Source of the DNA: Mycobacterium sp. ITM-2016-00316
Lineage (GTDB): Bacteria > Actinomycetota > Actinomycetes > Mycobacteriales > Mycobacteriaceae
Direction: 5' to 3'
Assembly: GCF_002968335.2 (NCBI RefSeq)
Contig: NZ_CP134398.1
Location: 2,294,001 to 2,358,000 of the forward strand
DNA length: 64,000 bases
Shown: positions 32,399 to 40,701 of the stretch, in pieces
Numbering within the stretch: position 1 is the first letter of the stretch
How the letters are laid out: each line of letters opens with the position of its first letter
Made by a program: the position numbers and the translations under genes
Notes under the pieces: generated by a model
Databases searched by the model: none
What the model was told of the DNA's origin: nothing
The model's input: only the letters and a program-made list of their open reading frames with translations

Positions 32399-32438
32399 GC
32401 TTCAGTGCTGGTGCGCCCAGACCCAGCCTGACTGAAGC
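32399..32438. repeat. Related inverted repeat GCTTCAGT-N24-ACTGAAGC, copy 3
   Basis: GCTTCAGT at 32399-32406 and ACTGAAGC at 32431-32438. Taking the shared core, TTCAG and CTGAA are 26 bases apart, against 25 in copies 1 and 2. It starts 33 bases after copy 2 and 33 bases before the end of echA16. Confidence 0.4.
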
Positions 32439-32471
32439 CATGTAGTTCGGCCTTCGCCCTTGCTCGGCGCG

Positions 32472-33245
32472 CTATGCCTGCACTTGAGACCGGCCGCGTT
32501 CCATGACCGACGCCCGGCTCGCGGCGATATCGTCACCGGTCGCCACGGCCATCCAGGCTCGCGCCGACTCGGCCTCGATCCACAGCCCGGCCTGGGTCTG
32601 CTCGGCATCGATGCGGTGATACGAGTCCAGCAGCGCCCCGACCGCGCGCTGGTTGTTGCCCACGATCGCGGCCGCGATCCGGTGTGCCGCGGGCAGCAGA
32701 TCGGCATGGGCGACGACCTCGGTCACCAGCCCGGTGCGCAGTGCGTCGGCCGCCGACAGGTAGTCACCGGTCAGGCTCATCCGACGGGCCATGCCGACCC
32801 CGACCTTCTGCGGCAGCCGCACCGACAGCCCCCATGTCGGCAACAGCCCCACCCGGGCGTGGGTGTCGGCGAAGCGGGCCAGCTCCGAGGCGATCAGCAC
32901 ATCGCAGTACAGCGCGATCTCCAGCCCGCCGGTGACTGCGGCACCGTTGATGGCGCCGATCACCGGCTTACGCATCGCCGGCCATTTGGGCGAGATATCG
33001 GGTAGCTCGGTGGTATCGCCCAATTCCTTGAGATCGAGGCCTGCGCAGAACACCGGATCCGCGCCGGTCAGGATCACCACGTCGACCGCCTCATCGGCCT
33101 CGGCGGCGCGCAGCGCGGCGAAGAGCTCGGTGCGCAGCGCAAGGGACAGCGCGTTACGCGACTGCGGCCGGTTCAGGGTCAGGGTGCGGATCCGGTCGGT
33201 GGTGTCGATCAGCAGGACGTTCTCGGCGGCATTGCTCATCGCCAC
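32472..33245 (-). CDS. echA16: Enoyl-CoA hydratase/isomerase family protein
   Basis: 257 residues; ATG 33245, or ATG 33239 two codons later. Crotonase fold: 'IRTLTLNRPQSRNALSLALR', oxyanion-hole segments 'GADPVFCAGLDLKEL' and 'INGAAVTGGLEIALYCDVLI', and 'ARVGLLPTWGLSVRLPQKVG'. The acidic residue of true hydratases (E in A.FGxPE) is replaced in 'HARVGLLPTWG', so the reaction is uncertain. It strongly resembles M. tuberculosis EchA16 (Rv2831) as I recall it. Probably a fatty-acid beta-oxidation type enzyme. Confidence 0.85.
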   Translation of the reverse strand: MAMSNAAENVLLIDTTDRIRTLTLNRPQSRNALSLALRTELFAALRAAEADEAVDVVILTGADPVFCAGLDLKELGDTTELPDISPKWPAMRKPVIGAINGAAVTGGLEIALYCDVLIASELARFADTHARVGLLPTWGLSVRLPQKVGVGMARRMSLTGDYLSAADALRTGLVTEVVAHADLLPAAHRIAAAIVGNNQRAVGALLDSYHRIDAEQTQAGLWIEAESARAWMAVATGDDIAASRASVMERGRSQVQA

Positions 33246-33283
33246 ACCGTATCGACACCCGTCAAGCGCCTATCGTGGAGGTC

Positions 33284-33547
33284 ATGTGCCGAAACATCAC
33301 CGAGCTGCGTGGTCTGGAACCGGCAGCGACATCCGAAGAGATCGAGGCCGCCGCGCGGCAGTACATCCGCAAGATCAGCGGTGTCACCCGTCCCACCGCG
33401 GCCAACGTCGACGCCTTCGAGGCCGCCGTCGCCGAGGTCACCGCCACCACCGAACGGCTGCTGGCTCAGCTCCCGCCACGCAGGCAGCCGCCCAAGACGG
33501 TGCCGCCGCTGCGTCGGCCCGAGGTGCGGGCGCGGCTCGGTCTGTGA
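33284..33547 (+). CDS. DUF2277 family small protein
   Basis: 87 residues from ATG 33284. It begins 'MCRNITELRGLEPAATSEEI', the hallmark of DUF2277, and continues as a helical protein ('AAARQYIRKISGVTRPTAAN', 'FEAAVAEVTATTERLL') with a basic, Pro-rich tail. No enzymatic motif is known. It is divergent from echA16 and overlaps the DUF1802 gene by four bases, so the two proteins probably act together. Confidence 0.85.
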   Translation: MCRNITELRGLEPAATSEEIEAAARQYIRKISGVTRPTAANVDAFEAAVAEVTATTERLLAQLPPRRQPPKTVPPLRRPEVRARLGL

Positions 33548-34092
33548 CGGCCACCGCGCTCAAGGAATGGGACGCGGCCGTGCACGCCCTGCTCGACGGC
33601 CGCCAGACGGTGCTGTTGCGCAAGGGCGGTATCCACGAGAAACGCTTCGATCTGGCTGCAGGTGAGTTCCTGCTGTTCCCGACGGTCGCGCACAGCCACG
33701 CCCAGCGGGTGCGCCCCGAGCATCGTGAACTGCTCGAGGGCGCCCCGGACAGCACCGAGCAGGCTGTCATCGTGCGCGCGGGTGCGAAAGTGGTTGCCGC
33801 CATTGAGGTGAACCGGCCGGAGGCGATCGCCGACATCGCCGATCTGCACATCTGGACCGAGGAATCGGTGCGTGCGGATCGGTTGGATTTCCGCCCGAAG
33901 CGCAGGCTGACGGTGCTGGTGGTGCAGGCCCGCGCGCTGACCGTACCGGTCGAGCTGCCACGCCGCCCCGACTATGCCGGCTGCTCCAGTTGGGTCCAGC
34001 TTCCGGTATCCGAAACCTGTTATGCCGCACCGGTGCACGACATCGACACCCTCACCGCCATCGCGCGGAGGGTGCGCGACTCAGTGGGCTGA
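33544..34092 (+). CDS. DUF1802 family protein
   Basis: 182 residues from GTG 33544. Family features: 'ALKEWDAAVHALLDGRQTVL', 'LRKGGIHEKRFDL', 'FLLFPTVAHSHAQRV', and the C-terminal 'LHIWTEESVRADRLDFRPKR'. The role is unknown; no signal peptide or membrane segment is seen. It is coupled to the DUF2277 gene. Its 3' end overlaps the convergent CocE-type hydrolase by 12 bases. Confidence 0.8.
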   Translation: MTATALKEWDAAVHALLDGRQTVLLRKGGIHEKRFDLAAGEFLLFPTVAHSHAQRVRPEHRELLEGAPDSTEQAVIVRAGAKVVAAIEVNRPEAIADIADLHIWTEESVRADRLDFRPKRRLTVLVVQARALTVPVELPRRPDYAGCSSWVQLPVSETCYAAPVHDIDTLTAIARRVRDSVG

Positions 34093-35763
34093 CGGCGGAC
34101 CCGCTGCGGCGGGCAGGATCAGCCTGGACCGCACGTCATGGGTAACGGTGTGGGTGGCCGGCCGCAGTGCCTCGCCCGAAACCGCCGGTTCGCCGGTGCC
34201 GAGATTGCGGGCGTAGCGGGGGTGTGAGCCGCCGGCCACCAACACCCGGATCCGGGATCCCGCCGTGAACCGATGGGCGACGGCGTCCAGTTCGATACGC
34301 ACCGTCTCGGAATCGGCAGCGGCAGAGAAACTTCGGTACCCGTCGCTCACGTTGCGTGAGCGGCCCCGGACATCGACCTCGCTGACCCGGACGAACACAT
34401 CGTGGTGCGGATTGTCGGACCGGTGCGCCAACTCGAGCACCGGGACACCGACGGTATAGATGTCGGCCGGTAGCGGCTCGCCGGTGAAGGCGAGCACGTC
34501 GGGGCGGGCGGCCAGCGCCGAGTCGTCACGGTAGCCGCCGTCGGGGGACAGCAGCCTCCCCCCGATGGTGGGGGTGGGGTCTGCGGGCTGATAGGTGAAG
34601 CTCGACGTCAGCCCCGGATCGTCGGGCGGCGCATCACCCAGCCGTCCGCCGGCGAGCAGATACAGATCCCGGAACCCGGTGGCCGGCGGCCAGTCGGGCA
34701 GCTCGACCCAGCCGTCACCGTGGATGTTGAGGCGCAACGGATTTCGCTTGGTCTCCGCTCCGGAACTGATTCCCGGGTCGCTTCGCTCCTGCCCGCCGGA
34801 AGCCAGGTGCGTGTCCAGCCAGTGCAGCGTCTCCCGGATGACCGTCGGGCCACCCTTGGTCATCATCTGGGTGTGTGTCCAGGACCCGATGGTCATGGCC
34901 GTCGGCACCCCGCGTGCACGAAGGTGCCGGTACTGGTCCAGTGTCTGATCGAGGAACAGGTCCTGCCATCCGCTGAGCAGCAGCACCGGGATGTTCACCC
35001 GGTCCAGCGCCTCGGCGGCCGCCAGTCGCCGCCAGTGCTCGGGGTTCTCCTCGGGGGGTTGCAGCCAGGACTCGTACCACTGCGCCCCGTCACCGAGCAG
35101 CGTCCGCCCGCCCGCGCCCAGCGGCAGGTTCAGCGCGGCCGCACCGACCCGGCGGCCGGCGGTGGCCTGGCGGACCACCGTGCGGGCCAGGCCGGGGTCT
35201 TCCTGGTGGGAGACCATATCGCTCCAGCCCAGGAAGTCGTTGAGCGAGAACGACCCGGTGCCCCAAGATGATTGGGCGAAATCGTGCGGGCCGACGGTGA
35301 TGACGGCGGCAGCCAGTTCGGGCGGCGGGTCGGTGAGCAGCGCCCACTGGGTGAACCCCAGATAGGAAAGGCCGATGGTGGCGAAGGTCCCGGTGAACCA
35401 GGGTTGTTCGCGCAGCCACACGACGGTGTCGGCGCCGTCGTCGGCCTCGTTGACCATCGGGGTGAACTCGCCGCCGGAGCCGAATGTGCCTCGCACGCTC
35501 TGGAATACGACGTGATATCCGCGCGTGGCATAGACGCTGCCGAACAGTACGGTGAAGGGGAACCGCCGGCCGTAGGGTGCACGCACCAGCAGGGTGCCCG
35601 CGGGTTTCGCGGTCAGCGGTTCGTAGTGGTCGGCGAGCAATTCGACGCCGTCACGCATCGGTACCGGCACCCGGCGGTGTACGACATAGTCGGTGGTCGG
35701 GGCGGGCAGGCGCAGGGCTCGGCTCAGTGTCTGCCGGGCATACCGCGAGGTTCGTGAGCTCAC
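34081..35763 (-). CDS. CocE/NonD-family hydrolase (X-Pro dipeptidyl-peptidase S15 type)
   Basis: 560 residues from GTG 35763. N-terminal alpha/beta-hydrolase: 'VPVPMRDGVELLADHYEP', 'LLVRAPYGRRFPFTV', 'GYHVVFQSVRGTFGSGGEF', nucleophile 'TIGLSYLGFTQWALL', and 'VLLLSGWQDLFLD'. The terminal jelly-roll PepX_C domain has 'GRLLSPDGGYRDDSALAARP' and 'RIRVLVAGGSHPRYARNLGTG'. Such enzymes cleave acyl esters, glutaryl amides or X-Pro peptides; the substrate is unknown here. No signal peptide is visible. It is similar to M. tuberculosis Rv2800 by memory. Confidence 0.85.
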   Translation of the reverse strand: MSSRTSRYARQTLSRALRLPAPTTDYVVHRRVPVPMRDGVELLADHYEPLTAKPAGTLLVRAPYGRRFPFTVLFGSVYATRGYHVVFQSVRGTFGSGGEFTPMVNEADDGADTVVWLREQPWFTGTFATIGLSYLGFTQWALLTDPPPELAAAVITVGPHDFAQSSWGTGSFSLNDFLGWSDMVSHQEDPGLARTVVRQATAGRRVGAAALNLPLGAGGRTLLGDGAQWYESWLQPPEENPEHWRRLAAAEALDRVNIPVLLLSGWQDLFLDQTLDQYRHLRARGVPTAMTIGSWTHTQMMTKGGPTVIRETLHWLDTHLASGGQERSDPGISSGAETKRNPLRLNIHGDGWVELPDWPPATGFRDLYLLAGGRLGDAPPDDPGLTSSFTYQPADPTPTIGGRLLSPDGGYRDDSALAARPDVLAFTGEPLPADIYTVGVPVLELAHRSDNPHHDVFVRVSEVDVRGRSRNVSDGYRSFSAAADSETVRIELDAVAHRFTAGSRIRVLVAGGSHPRYARNLGTGEPAVSGEALRPATHTVTHDVRSRLILPAAAGPPSAH

Positions 35764-35783
35764 CTAATGAAGGTTACGCGGGC

Positions 35784-36356
35784 TCAGAACTTGTAGTACG
35801 GCACCAGTTCGCGCGCGCGCTGCATGTTGACCTGCAGGCAGTCCGGTCGGTCCGGCGAATGGATCGGGGAGTAGAACACCGACTGCTGCAGCACGCCGTA
35901 ACTGGTCTTGAAGGCGATCATGCAGGTCACCCACCAGCGGTCGTTCCAGTCGGTGGGCTTCATGATCCAGAACTGGGCGGCGCGGTGCCCGTCGATGTCG
36001 AGTTCGACGGCGTCGGCGGGCAGGGTCGCCTCATAGGTCCGCCAGACGAACGCCTCGACCGCCATCTGATAGTTGCCCGCGTCATAGTGGCAGCGCAGCC
36101 CGTCTTCGGGTGTGGGCGGGGTGACCGCCAGTCCGATCCGCTGCACGACGTCCAGAGGGATCTCGGTGCAGGGGTCGAACGGCTTGGGATCGACGGTCTC
36201 GATGACCGGCCACTTGATGGTCGTGGACACATTGGTCATGGGCAGGTCACTGGCCCGGACCTGAGCCGGAGTCCCGACCGGATTTGCCTGCCACACCACG
36301 ATCACCGCGGCGACGAGCGCACACAGCGCCGACAACAGCCGCAGCTTGGCAGCCAT
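35784..36356 (-). CDS. Membrane-anchored DUF3558-like protein
   Basis: 190 residues from ATG 36356 (GGGGGTG just upstream); ATG 36377 is an alternative. One hydrophobic N-terminal helix ('LLSALCALVAAVIVVW') without a lipobox is followed by an extracytoplasmic domain with DUF3558-like features: 'FDPCTEIPLDVVQRIGLAV', 'LRCHYDAGNYQMAVEAFVW' and a late conserved Cys in 'RPDCLQVNMQRA'. The spaced cysteines suggest disulfides outside the membrane. The function is unknown. The next gene on the strand, the CocE hydrolase, begins 20 bases after its stop. Confidence 0.7.
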   Translation of the reverse strand: MAAKLRLLSALCALVAAVIVVWQANPVGTPAQVRASDLPMTNVSTTIKWPVIETVDPKPFDPCTEIPLDVVQRIGLAVTPPTPEDGLRCHYDAGNYQMAVEAFVWRTYEATLPADAVELDIDGHRAAQFWIMKPTDWNDRWWVTCMIAFKTSYGVLQQSVFYSPIHSPDRPDCLQVNMQRARELVPYYKF

Positions 36357-36415
36357 CACACCCCCATACATCGTCATCCGACCCGAGGGTCCGAGCGGAG
36401 CCCTGCCGGGAGTCT

Positions 36416-36437
36416 AAACGAGAACAAGTTCTAGTTT
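36416..36437. promoter_or_regulatory. 22-bp palindrome resembling a KstR-type operator
   Basis: Arms AAACGAGAAC and GTTCTAGTTT flank AA, with one mismatch. The core AGAACAAGTTCT fits the KstR pattern TNNAACNNGTTNNA except at one end position. It sits between the divergent DUF3558-like gene and pptH, 54 bases before the pptH start. KstR is the TetR-family repressor of cholesterol catabolism in mycobacteria; binding here is only suggested by the motif. Confidence 0.4.
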
Positions 36438-36490
36438 GCCCCCTTCGGTCATCTCGAACGCATCCGGGCCTGCCAGTAGGCTGGACCGTT

Positions 36491-37453
36491 GTGTCCATGC
36501 CGTCACGAGAACAACGACGACCGGTGCTGTGGGCGATCAGCGACCTGCACACCGGTCACACCGGTAATAAGCCGGTCACCGAATCGCTGTACCCGTCGAG
36601 CCCGGACGACTGGCTGATCGTGGCCGGCGACGTCGGCGAACGCACCGATGAGATCCGCTGGGCGCTCGATCTGCTGCGGAAGCGCTTCGCCAAGGTCATC
36701 TGGGTGCCCGGAAACCACGAGCTGTGGACCACCAACAAGGACCCGATGCAGATCTTCGGGCGGTCCCGCTATGACTACCTGGTCGACATGTGCGACCAGA
36801 TGGGCGTCCTCACGCCCGAGCATCCGTTCCCGGTCTGGAACGAAGAGGGCGGGCCGGCCACCATCGTGCCGATGTTCCTGCTCTACGACTATTCGTTCCT
36901 GCCCGAGGGCACGGCCACCAAGGCCGAGGGTCTGGCGCTGGCCAAGGAGCGCAATATCGTCGGCACCGACGAGTACCTGCTCTCGGCCGAGCCGTACGCG
37001 ACCCGCGACGCCTGGTGTCGTGACCGGGTGGCCCACACCCGCAAGCGGCTCGAAGACCTCGACTGGATGACGCCGACGGTGTTGGTGAACCACTTCCCGC
37101 TGGTGCGCGAACCATGCGATGCGATGTTCTACCCGGAGTTCGCGTTGTGGTGCGGGACGACGGCCACCGCGGATTGGCACACCCGCTACAACGCCATCTG
37201 CTCGGTCTACGGTCACCTGCACATTCCGCGCACCACCTGGTATGACGGGGTGCGGTTCGAGGAGGTGTCGGTCGGCTATCCCCGAGAATGGCGGCGCCGC
37301 AAGCCATATCGCTGGCTGCGCCAGATCTTGCCGGACCCGAAGTACGCCCCCGGTTATCTCAACGATTTCGGGGGACACTTCGAGATCACCGACGAGATGC
37401 GCGAGAACGCGCAGAAGATGCAGGATCGGATCAAGTCGCGGAGGGGTTTGTGA
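36491..37453 (+). CDS. pptH: Metallophosphoesterase, 4'-phosphopantetheinyl hydrolase PptH
   Basis: 320 residues from GTG 36491, or 318 from ATG 36497. Calcineurin-type phosphoesterase motifs: 'AISDLHTGHTG' (D-x-H), 'LIVAGDVGERTDE' (GDxxE-like), 'KVIWVPGNHELWTTN' (GNHE), 'VLVNHFPLVREPCD', and 'SVYGHLHIPRTTWYDGVRFE' (GHxH). The metal ligands are all present. The M. tuberculosis orthologue (Rv2795c) removes phosphopantetheine from carrier proteins, opposing PptT, which is encoded next. The two genes overlap at TGATG/ATG, so synthesis of opposing enzymes is coupled. Confidence 0.9.
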   Translation: MSMPSREQRRPVLWAISDLHTGHTGNKPVTESLYPSSPDDWLIVAGDVGERTDEIRWALDLLRKRFAKVIWVPGNHELWTTNKDPMQIFGRSRYDYLVDMCDQMGVLTPEHPFPVWNEEGGPATIVPMFLLYDYSFLPEGTATKAEGLALAKERNIVGTDEYLLSAEPYATRDAWCRDRVAHTRKRLEDLDWMTPTVLVNHFPLVREPCDAMFYPEFALWCGTTATADWHTRYNAICSVYGHLHIPRTTWYDGVRFEEVSVGYPREWRRRKPYRWLRQILPDPKYAPGYLNDFGGHFEITDEMRENAQKMQDRIKSRRGL

Positions 37454-38142
37454 TGAGCGCCCGCGCGAAGAGCCACGGGCACGGCGTGCTGCTCCCCGCG
37501 GTCGTACCGGAGCGGGTGTTCACCGCCGAGTTGTACGACGATCCGCCGGATCTGATGCCGTTGCCCGAAGAGGAGCCACTGGTGGCTCGTTCGGTGGCCA
37601 AGCGCCGCAACGAGTTTGTCACCGTGCGGCACTGTGCGCGGATCGCCCTCGGTGAGATCGGGGTGGCACCGGTACCGATCCTCAAGGGCGACAAGGGGGA
37701 ACCGTGCTGGCCGGACGGCGTCGTCGGGAGCCTGACGCACTGCGACGGATTCCGCGGCGCGGTGGTGGGGCGCCAGGGCGACATCCGTTCGGTGGGTATC
37801 GATGCCGAGCCCCACGATGTGTTACCCAAGGGCGTGCTGGACGCGATCAGCCTGCCGGTCGAACGCTCGCAGCTCTCGACCCTCCCGGCGGATCTGCACT
37901 GGGATCGCATCCTGTTTTGCGCCAAGGAGGCGACCTACAAGGCCTGGTACCCGTTGACGCATCGCTGGCTGGGATTCGAGGATGCCCACATCACGTTCAC
38001 CCTCGACGCCTCGGGCACCGCCGGCACGTTCCGCTCCCGCATCCTGATCGACCCCGCCGCCGAGCACGGTCCGCCGCTGACCGCGCTCGATGGTCGATGG
38101 TCGGTGGCCGCAGGTATCGCCCTCACCGCGATCACGCTGTGA
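37453..38142 (+). CDS. pptT: 4'-phosphopantetheinyl transferase PptT
   Basis: 229 residues from ATG 37453, which overlaps the pptH stop. Sfp-type enzyme transferring phosphopantetheine from CoA to acyl-carrier and peptidyl-carrier proteins, needed for mycolic acid, siderophore and complex lipid synthesis. Motifs: '[19 protein letters not shown]' (P1a/P1), '[20 protein letters not shown]' with the Mg-binding D/E, and '[20 protein letters not shown]' (the W/F-x-x-KEA-x-x-K signature). Overlaps truB by four bases. Confidence 0.95.
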   Translation: MSARAKSHGHGVLLPAVVPERVFTAELYDDPPDLMPLPEEEPLVARSVAKRRNEFVTVRHCARIALGEIGVAPVPILKGDKGEPCWPDGVVGSLTHCDGFRGAVVGRQGDIRSVGIDAEPHDVLPKGVLDAISLPVERSQLSTLPADLHWDRILFCAKEATYKAWYPLTHRWLGFEDAHITFTLDASGTAGTFRSRILIDPAAEHGPPLTALDGRWSVAAGIALTAITL

Positions 38143-39029
38143 GTGTTCCACCTGCCCCCGGTCTGGTGATCGTCGACAAGCCGGGCGGGATGACCAGCCA
38201 CGACGTCGTCGGCCGTTGCCGGCGGCTGTTCGGCACCCGCAAGGTCGGCCACGCCGGCACGTTGGACCCGATGGCCACCGGGGTGCTCGTCATCGGGATC
38301 GAGCGCGCCACCAAGATCCTGGGTCTGATCACCGGTACCGACAAGTCCTATGCCGCCACCATCCGCCTCGGGCAGACCACCTCCACCGAGGACGCCGAGG
38401 GTGAGGTGCTGCAGACGGTGCCGGCCGAGCAGGTGACCGACGAGCAGATCGCCACCGCGGTGTCGTCGCTGCGCGGCAGCATCGATCAGGTGCCCTCGGC
38501 GGTCAGTGCGATCAAGGTGGCCGGGGAGCGGTCCTACAAGCTGGCCCGTGAGGGCCGCGCGGTCGAGTTGGCCGCCCGGTCGGTGCGCATCGAACGATTC
38601 GATGTGCTCACGGTGCGCAGACAGGCCGGCTTCACCGATGTGGACGTCGTGGTGGACTGCTCATCGGGGACCTATATCCGGGCGCTGGCGCGCGATGTCG
38701 GTGACGCGCTCGGGGTGGGCGGGCACCTGACGGCGCTGCGCCGCACTGCCGTCGGCCGATACGGCCTCGACGAGGCCCGCACCCTCGACGATCTGGCCGA
38801 GCAGGCCCGGTTGTCCTACAGCCTGGACGAGGCCTGCCTGCTGGGTTTTCCGCGCCGCGATCTCACCGAGTCGCAGGTGATCGACACCGGTCACGGCCGT
38901 CCCCTGGAACCGGCGGGGATCTCGGGGATCTATGCGGCCACCGCGCCCGACGGCCGGGTGATCGCGCTGCTGGAGGACGGTCCCTCGCGTACCAAGCCCG
39001 TGGTGGTGCTGCGGCCGGCCACCCTGTGA
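38139..39029 (+). CDS. truB: tRNA pseudouridine(55) synthase
   Basis: 296 residues from GTG 38139. It converts U55 of tRNAs to pseudouridine. The catalytic segment '[20 protein letters not shown]' contains the nucleophilic Asp; others are '[17 protein letters not shown]', '[20 protein letters not shown]', '[20 protein letters not shown]' and '[18 protein letters not shown]', all TruB family marks. The C-terminal PUA-like region ends in '[13 protein letters not shown]'. Last gene of the pptH-pptT-truB unit. Confidence 0.96.
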   Translation: MSVPPAPGLVIVDKPGGMTSHDVVGRCRRLFGTRKVGHAGTLDPMATGVLVIGIERATKILGLITGTDKSYAATIRLGQTTSTEDAEGEVLQTVPAEQVTDEQIATAVSSLRGSIDQVPSAVSAIKVAGERSYKLAREGRAVELAARSVRIERFDVLTVRRQAGFTDVDVVVDCSSGTYIRALARDVGDALGVGGHLTALRRTAVGRYGLDEARTLDDLAEQARLSYSLDEACLLGFPRRDLTESQVIDTGHGRPLEPAGISGIYAATAPDGRVIALLEDGPSRTKPVVVLRPATL

Positions 39030-39307
39030 GCATCGCCGTTTTGCGCGCGCACGATTTGCTGAAACAGTGCCCTGACCCGTGTCGCGAGGGCACTCGGAGG
39101 CCCCGGTTCGGCGCACAACCGTTCACTCAAACTCCGAGCTGGGGCACAGCACAACGGGGCATTTCGGCCCCCGGCCCGCGTCCGATATCGGCCAAGCTGT
39201 GCAACGCAGACGTCGTTATCAGGTTGCCGTCAGTTTCGGGCGGGTTTTATTAGCCAAATCCCAGGCTTTCGGCGAACTTTTGCCCAACGCCGGGCGTTGT
39301 AACAGTC

Positions 39308-39925
39308 ATGAGCGCACATGCACCGATTTGCGACCACCCGCTGTTCAACTACCAGCCCGCGTGGACGAAGAGCCGCGCCGCGACGGTCGCACACGTGACC
39401 CGTCACGCGACGCTGTCGGCAACCCCGGCCGCGCTGTGGTCGGTGCTCGCAGATCCGCGCACCTGGTCGGACTGGCTGACCGTGCACCACCGCTGGATGG
39501 CGGAGCCACGCGCCCAGTTCGTGCCCGGCGCCCGAATGACGGCCGAGACGCTGATGCTCGGGGTCTCCAACACCGTCGAGTGGACGGTCGAGTCGGCGAT
39601 CGCTCCCGGGACGCTGGTGCTGATCGGCGCCGGCGAGTCCGGCATGCGGACGCGCCTGACGTTCTGGATCAGCCCCGCCGAGGAAGGCTCCAAGCTCACC
39701 GTCACCTCCGAGGTGGCCGGTGAACTGCTGACCGATTCGATCGTCGGTGCCATCGAACAGGACGGCGCCGAGCAGCTGGATCTCAGCATTGCGCTGCTGG
39801 AGGACCTCGCCATCGCGGTCCCCGAGCAGCCCGCCCGTCCGTCGCTGCGGTTGGTGCATTCGGCGCCTGCCGGCACCGAAGGGCCGCGCCGGACCGGTGG
39901 TGCGCACCTGAAGATGGCGCGCTAG
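39308..39925 (+). CDS. SRPBCC (START/Bet v1-like) family protein
   Basis: 205 residues from ATG 39308. The pattern 'VTRHATLSATPAALWSVLAD' followed by 'RTWSDWLTVHHRWM' and 'TLMLGVSNTVEWTVESA' is that of Polyketide_cyc2/SRPBCC proteins, with an antiparallel sheet and a long C-terminal helix ('SIVGAIEQDGAEQLDLSIAL') closing a hydrophobic cavity. Ligand unknown. The last 40 residues are a low-complexity, basic tail. The 278 bases before it (39030-39307) show no other gene. It converges on sirR with overlapping stops. Confidence 0.75.
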   Translation: MSAHAPICDHPLFNYQPAWTKSRAATVAHVTRHATLSATPAALWSVLADPRTWSDWLTVHHRWMAEPRAQFVPGARMTAETLMLGVSNTVEWTVESAIAPGTLVLIGAGESGMRTRLTFWISPAEEGSKLTVTSEVAGELLTDSIVGAIEQDGAEQLDLSIALLEDLAIAVPEQPARPSLRLVHSAPAGTEGPRRTGGAHLKMAR

Positions 39926-40620
39926 ACGACCCAGATCGCTTCTGCGGCAGGGCTTCCCAAGTCCACCGTGGTGGCTGACCCCGTTGTGTCGGTCGGGCTG
40001 TGCACCGCCACCGAGATCATCCCGGCGAAATCTCGCCGGGCCACCACCTGTAGGCGGGAATCCAGCGCGATACCGACGCTGTCGAAATAGCGCAGCATCT
40101 CGGGGTCGGCATCGGAGATGCGCGCCACGGTGCCGTCCTCGCCGTCGGCGCAGATCGAGAGCTGCCGCGCCGGGGGAGTGGGCACCCGCCCGTCGGGCGC
40201 CGGAATCGGATCGCCATGTGGGTCGCGGGTCGGGAAACCGAGCTTGGCGTCGATCCGGTCGAGCATCCGATCGGACACCGCGTGCTCCAGGATCTCGGCC
40301 TCATCGTGCACTTCGTCCCAGCCGTAGCCGAGCTCGCGCACCAGGAACGTCTCCATCAGCCGGTGCCTGCGCACCATCGCCAGGGCGGCTTGGCGGCCGG
40401 CCTCGGTGAGGGTCACCGCGCCGTACTTCGCGTGGTCGACCAGCCCCTGATCGGCCAGCTTGCGGATGGATTCCGAGGCGGTGCTCGCCGACACGCCGAT
40501 GCGCTCGGCGAGGAGTTTGGTGCTGACCTTGTCCGGTGACCACTCCTGGGCCGTCCAGATCACTTTCAGGTAGTCCTGCGCAACCGTCGTCAGGTCCTGC
40601 GGGTTGCTGTTGGAATCCAC
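39922..40620 (-). CDS. sirR: DtxR-family metal-dependent regulator SirR/MntR
   Basis: 232 residues from GTG 40620. N-terminal winged helix 'AERIGVSASTASESIRKLAD', metal-binding and dimerisation domain with 'HRLMETFLVRELGYGWDEVH' and 'EAEILEHAVSDRMLDRID' (the H/E/C-type ligands of DtxR/MntR), and an FeoA/SH3-like C-terminal domain. As a Mn/Fe-sensing repressor it probably controls metal uptake genes. The gene appears leaderless: a -10 (TAAACT on its strand) lies just before GTG, overlapped by a 15-bp palindrome that is likely its own operator. Divergent from ribF. Confidence 0.88.
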   Translation of the reverse strand: MDSNSNPQDLTTVAQDYLKVIWTAQEWSPDKVSTKLLAERIGVSASTASESIRKLADQGLVDHAKYGAVTLTEAGRQAALAMVRRHRLMETFLVRELGYGWDEVHDEAEILEHAVSDRMLDRIDAKLGFPTRDPHGDPIPAPDGRVPTPPARQLSICADGEDGTVARISDADPEMLRYFDSVGIALDSRLQVVARRDFAGMISVAVHSPTDTTGSATTVDLGSPAAEAIWVV

Positions 40621-40628
40621 GACTATGA

Positions 40629-40648
40629 AGTTTAGGCAATCATTGCCT
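40629..40648 (-). promoter_or_regulatory. sirR promoter -10 and overlapping palindromic operator
   Basis: On the minus strand, TAAACT (40634-40629) is a TANNNT -10 about 8 bases before GTG 40620, implying leaderless transcription. Overlapping it is AGGCAAT-C-ATTGCCT (40634-40648), a perfect inverted repeat of two 7-base arms. A metal-loaded SirR bound here would block its own promoter. The ribF start is 54 bases away on the other side. Confidence 0.55.
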
Positions 40649-40688
40649 GATCCGGGTATCCGAAGCAGACGGCGGCGACGGCGCGTCG

Positions 40689-40694
40689 TAGGCT
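40689..40694 (+). promoter_or_regulatory. Probable ribF -10 (leaderless transcript)
   Basis: TAGGCT fits TANNNT and lies 7 bases before the ribF GTG at 40702, the spacing expected when transcription starts at the first codon. There is no ribosome-binding site before the GTG, which agrees with a leaderless mRNA. Confidence 0.4.
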
Positions 40695-40701
40695 GACAGT
40701 C

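Noticed and set aside
39030..39307. Possible small gene or remnant between truB and the SRPBCC gene
   Set aside because: Short ORFs here have no recognisable content, no ribosome-binding site and no similarity to a mobile element that I can see.
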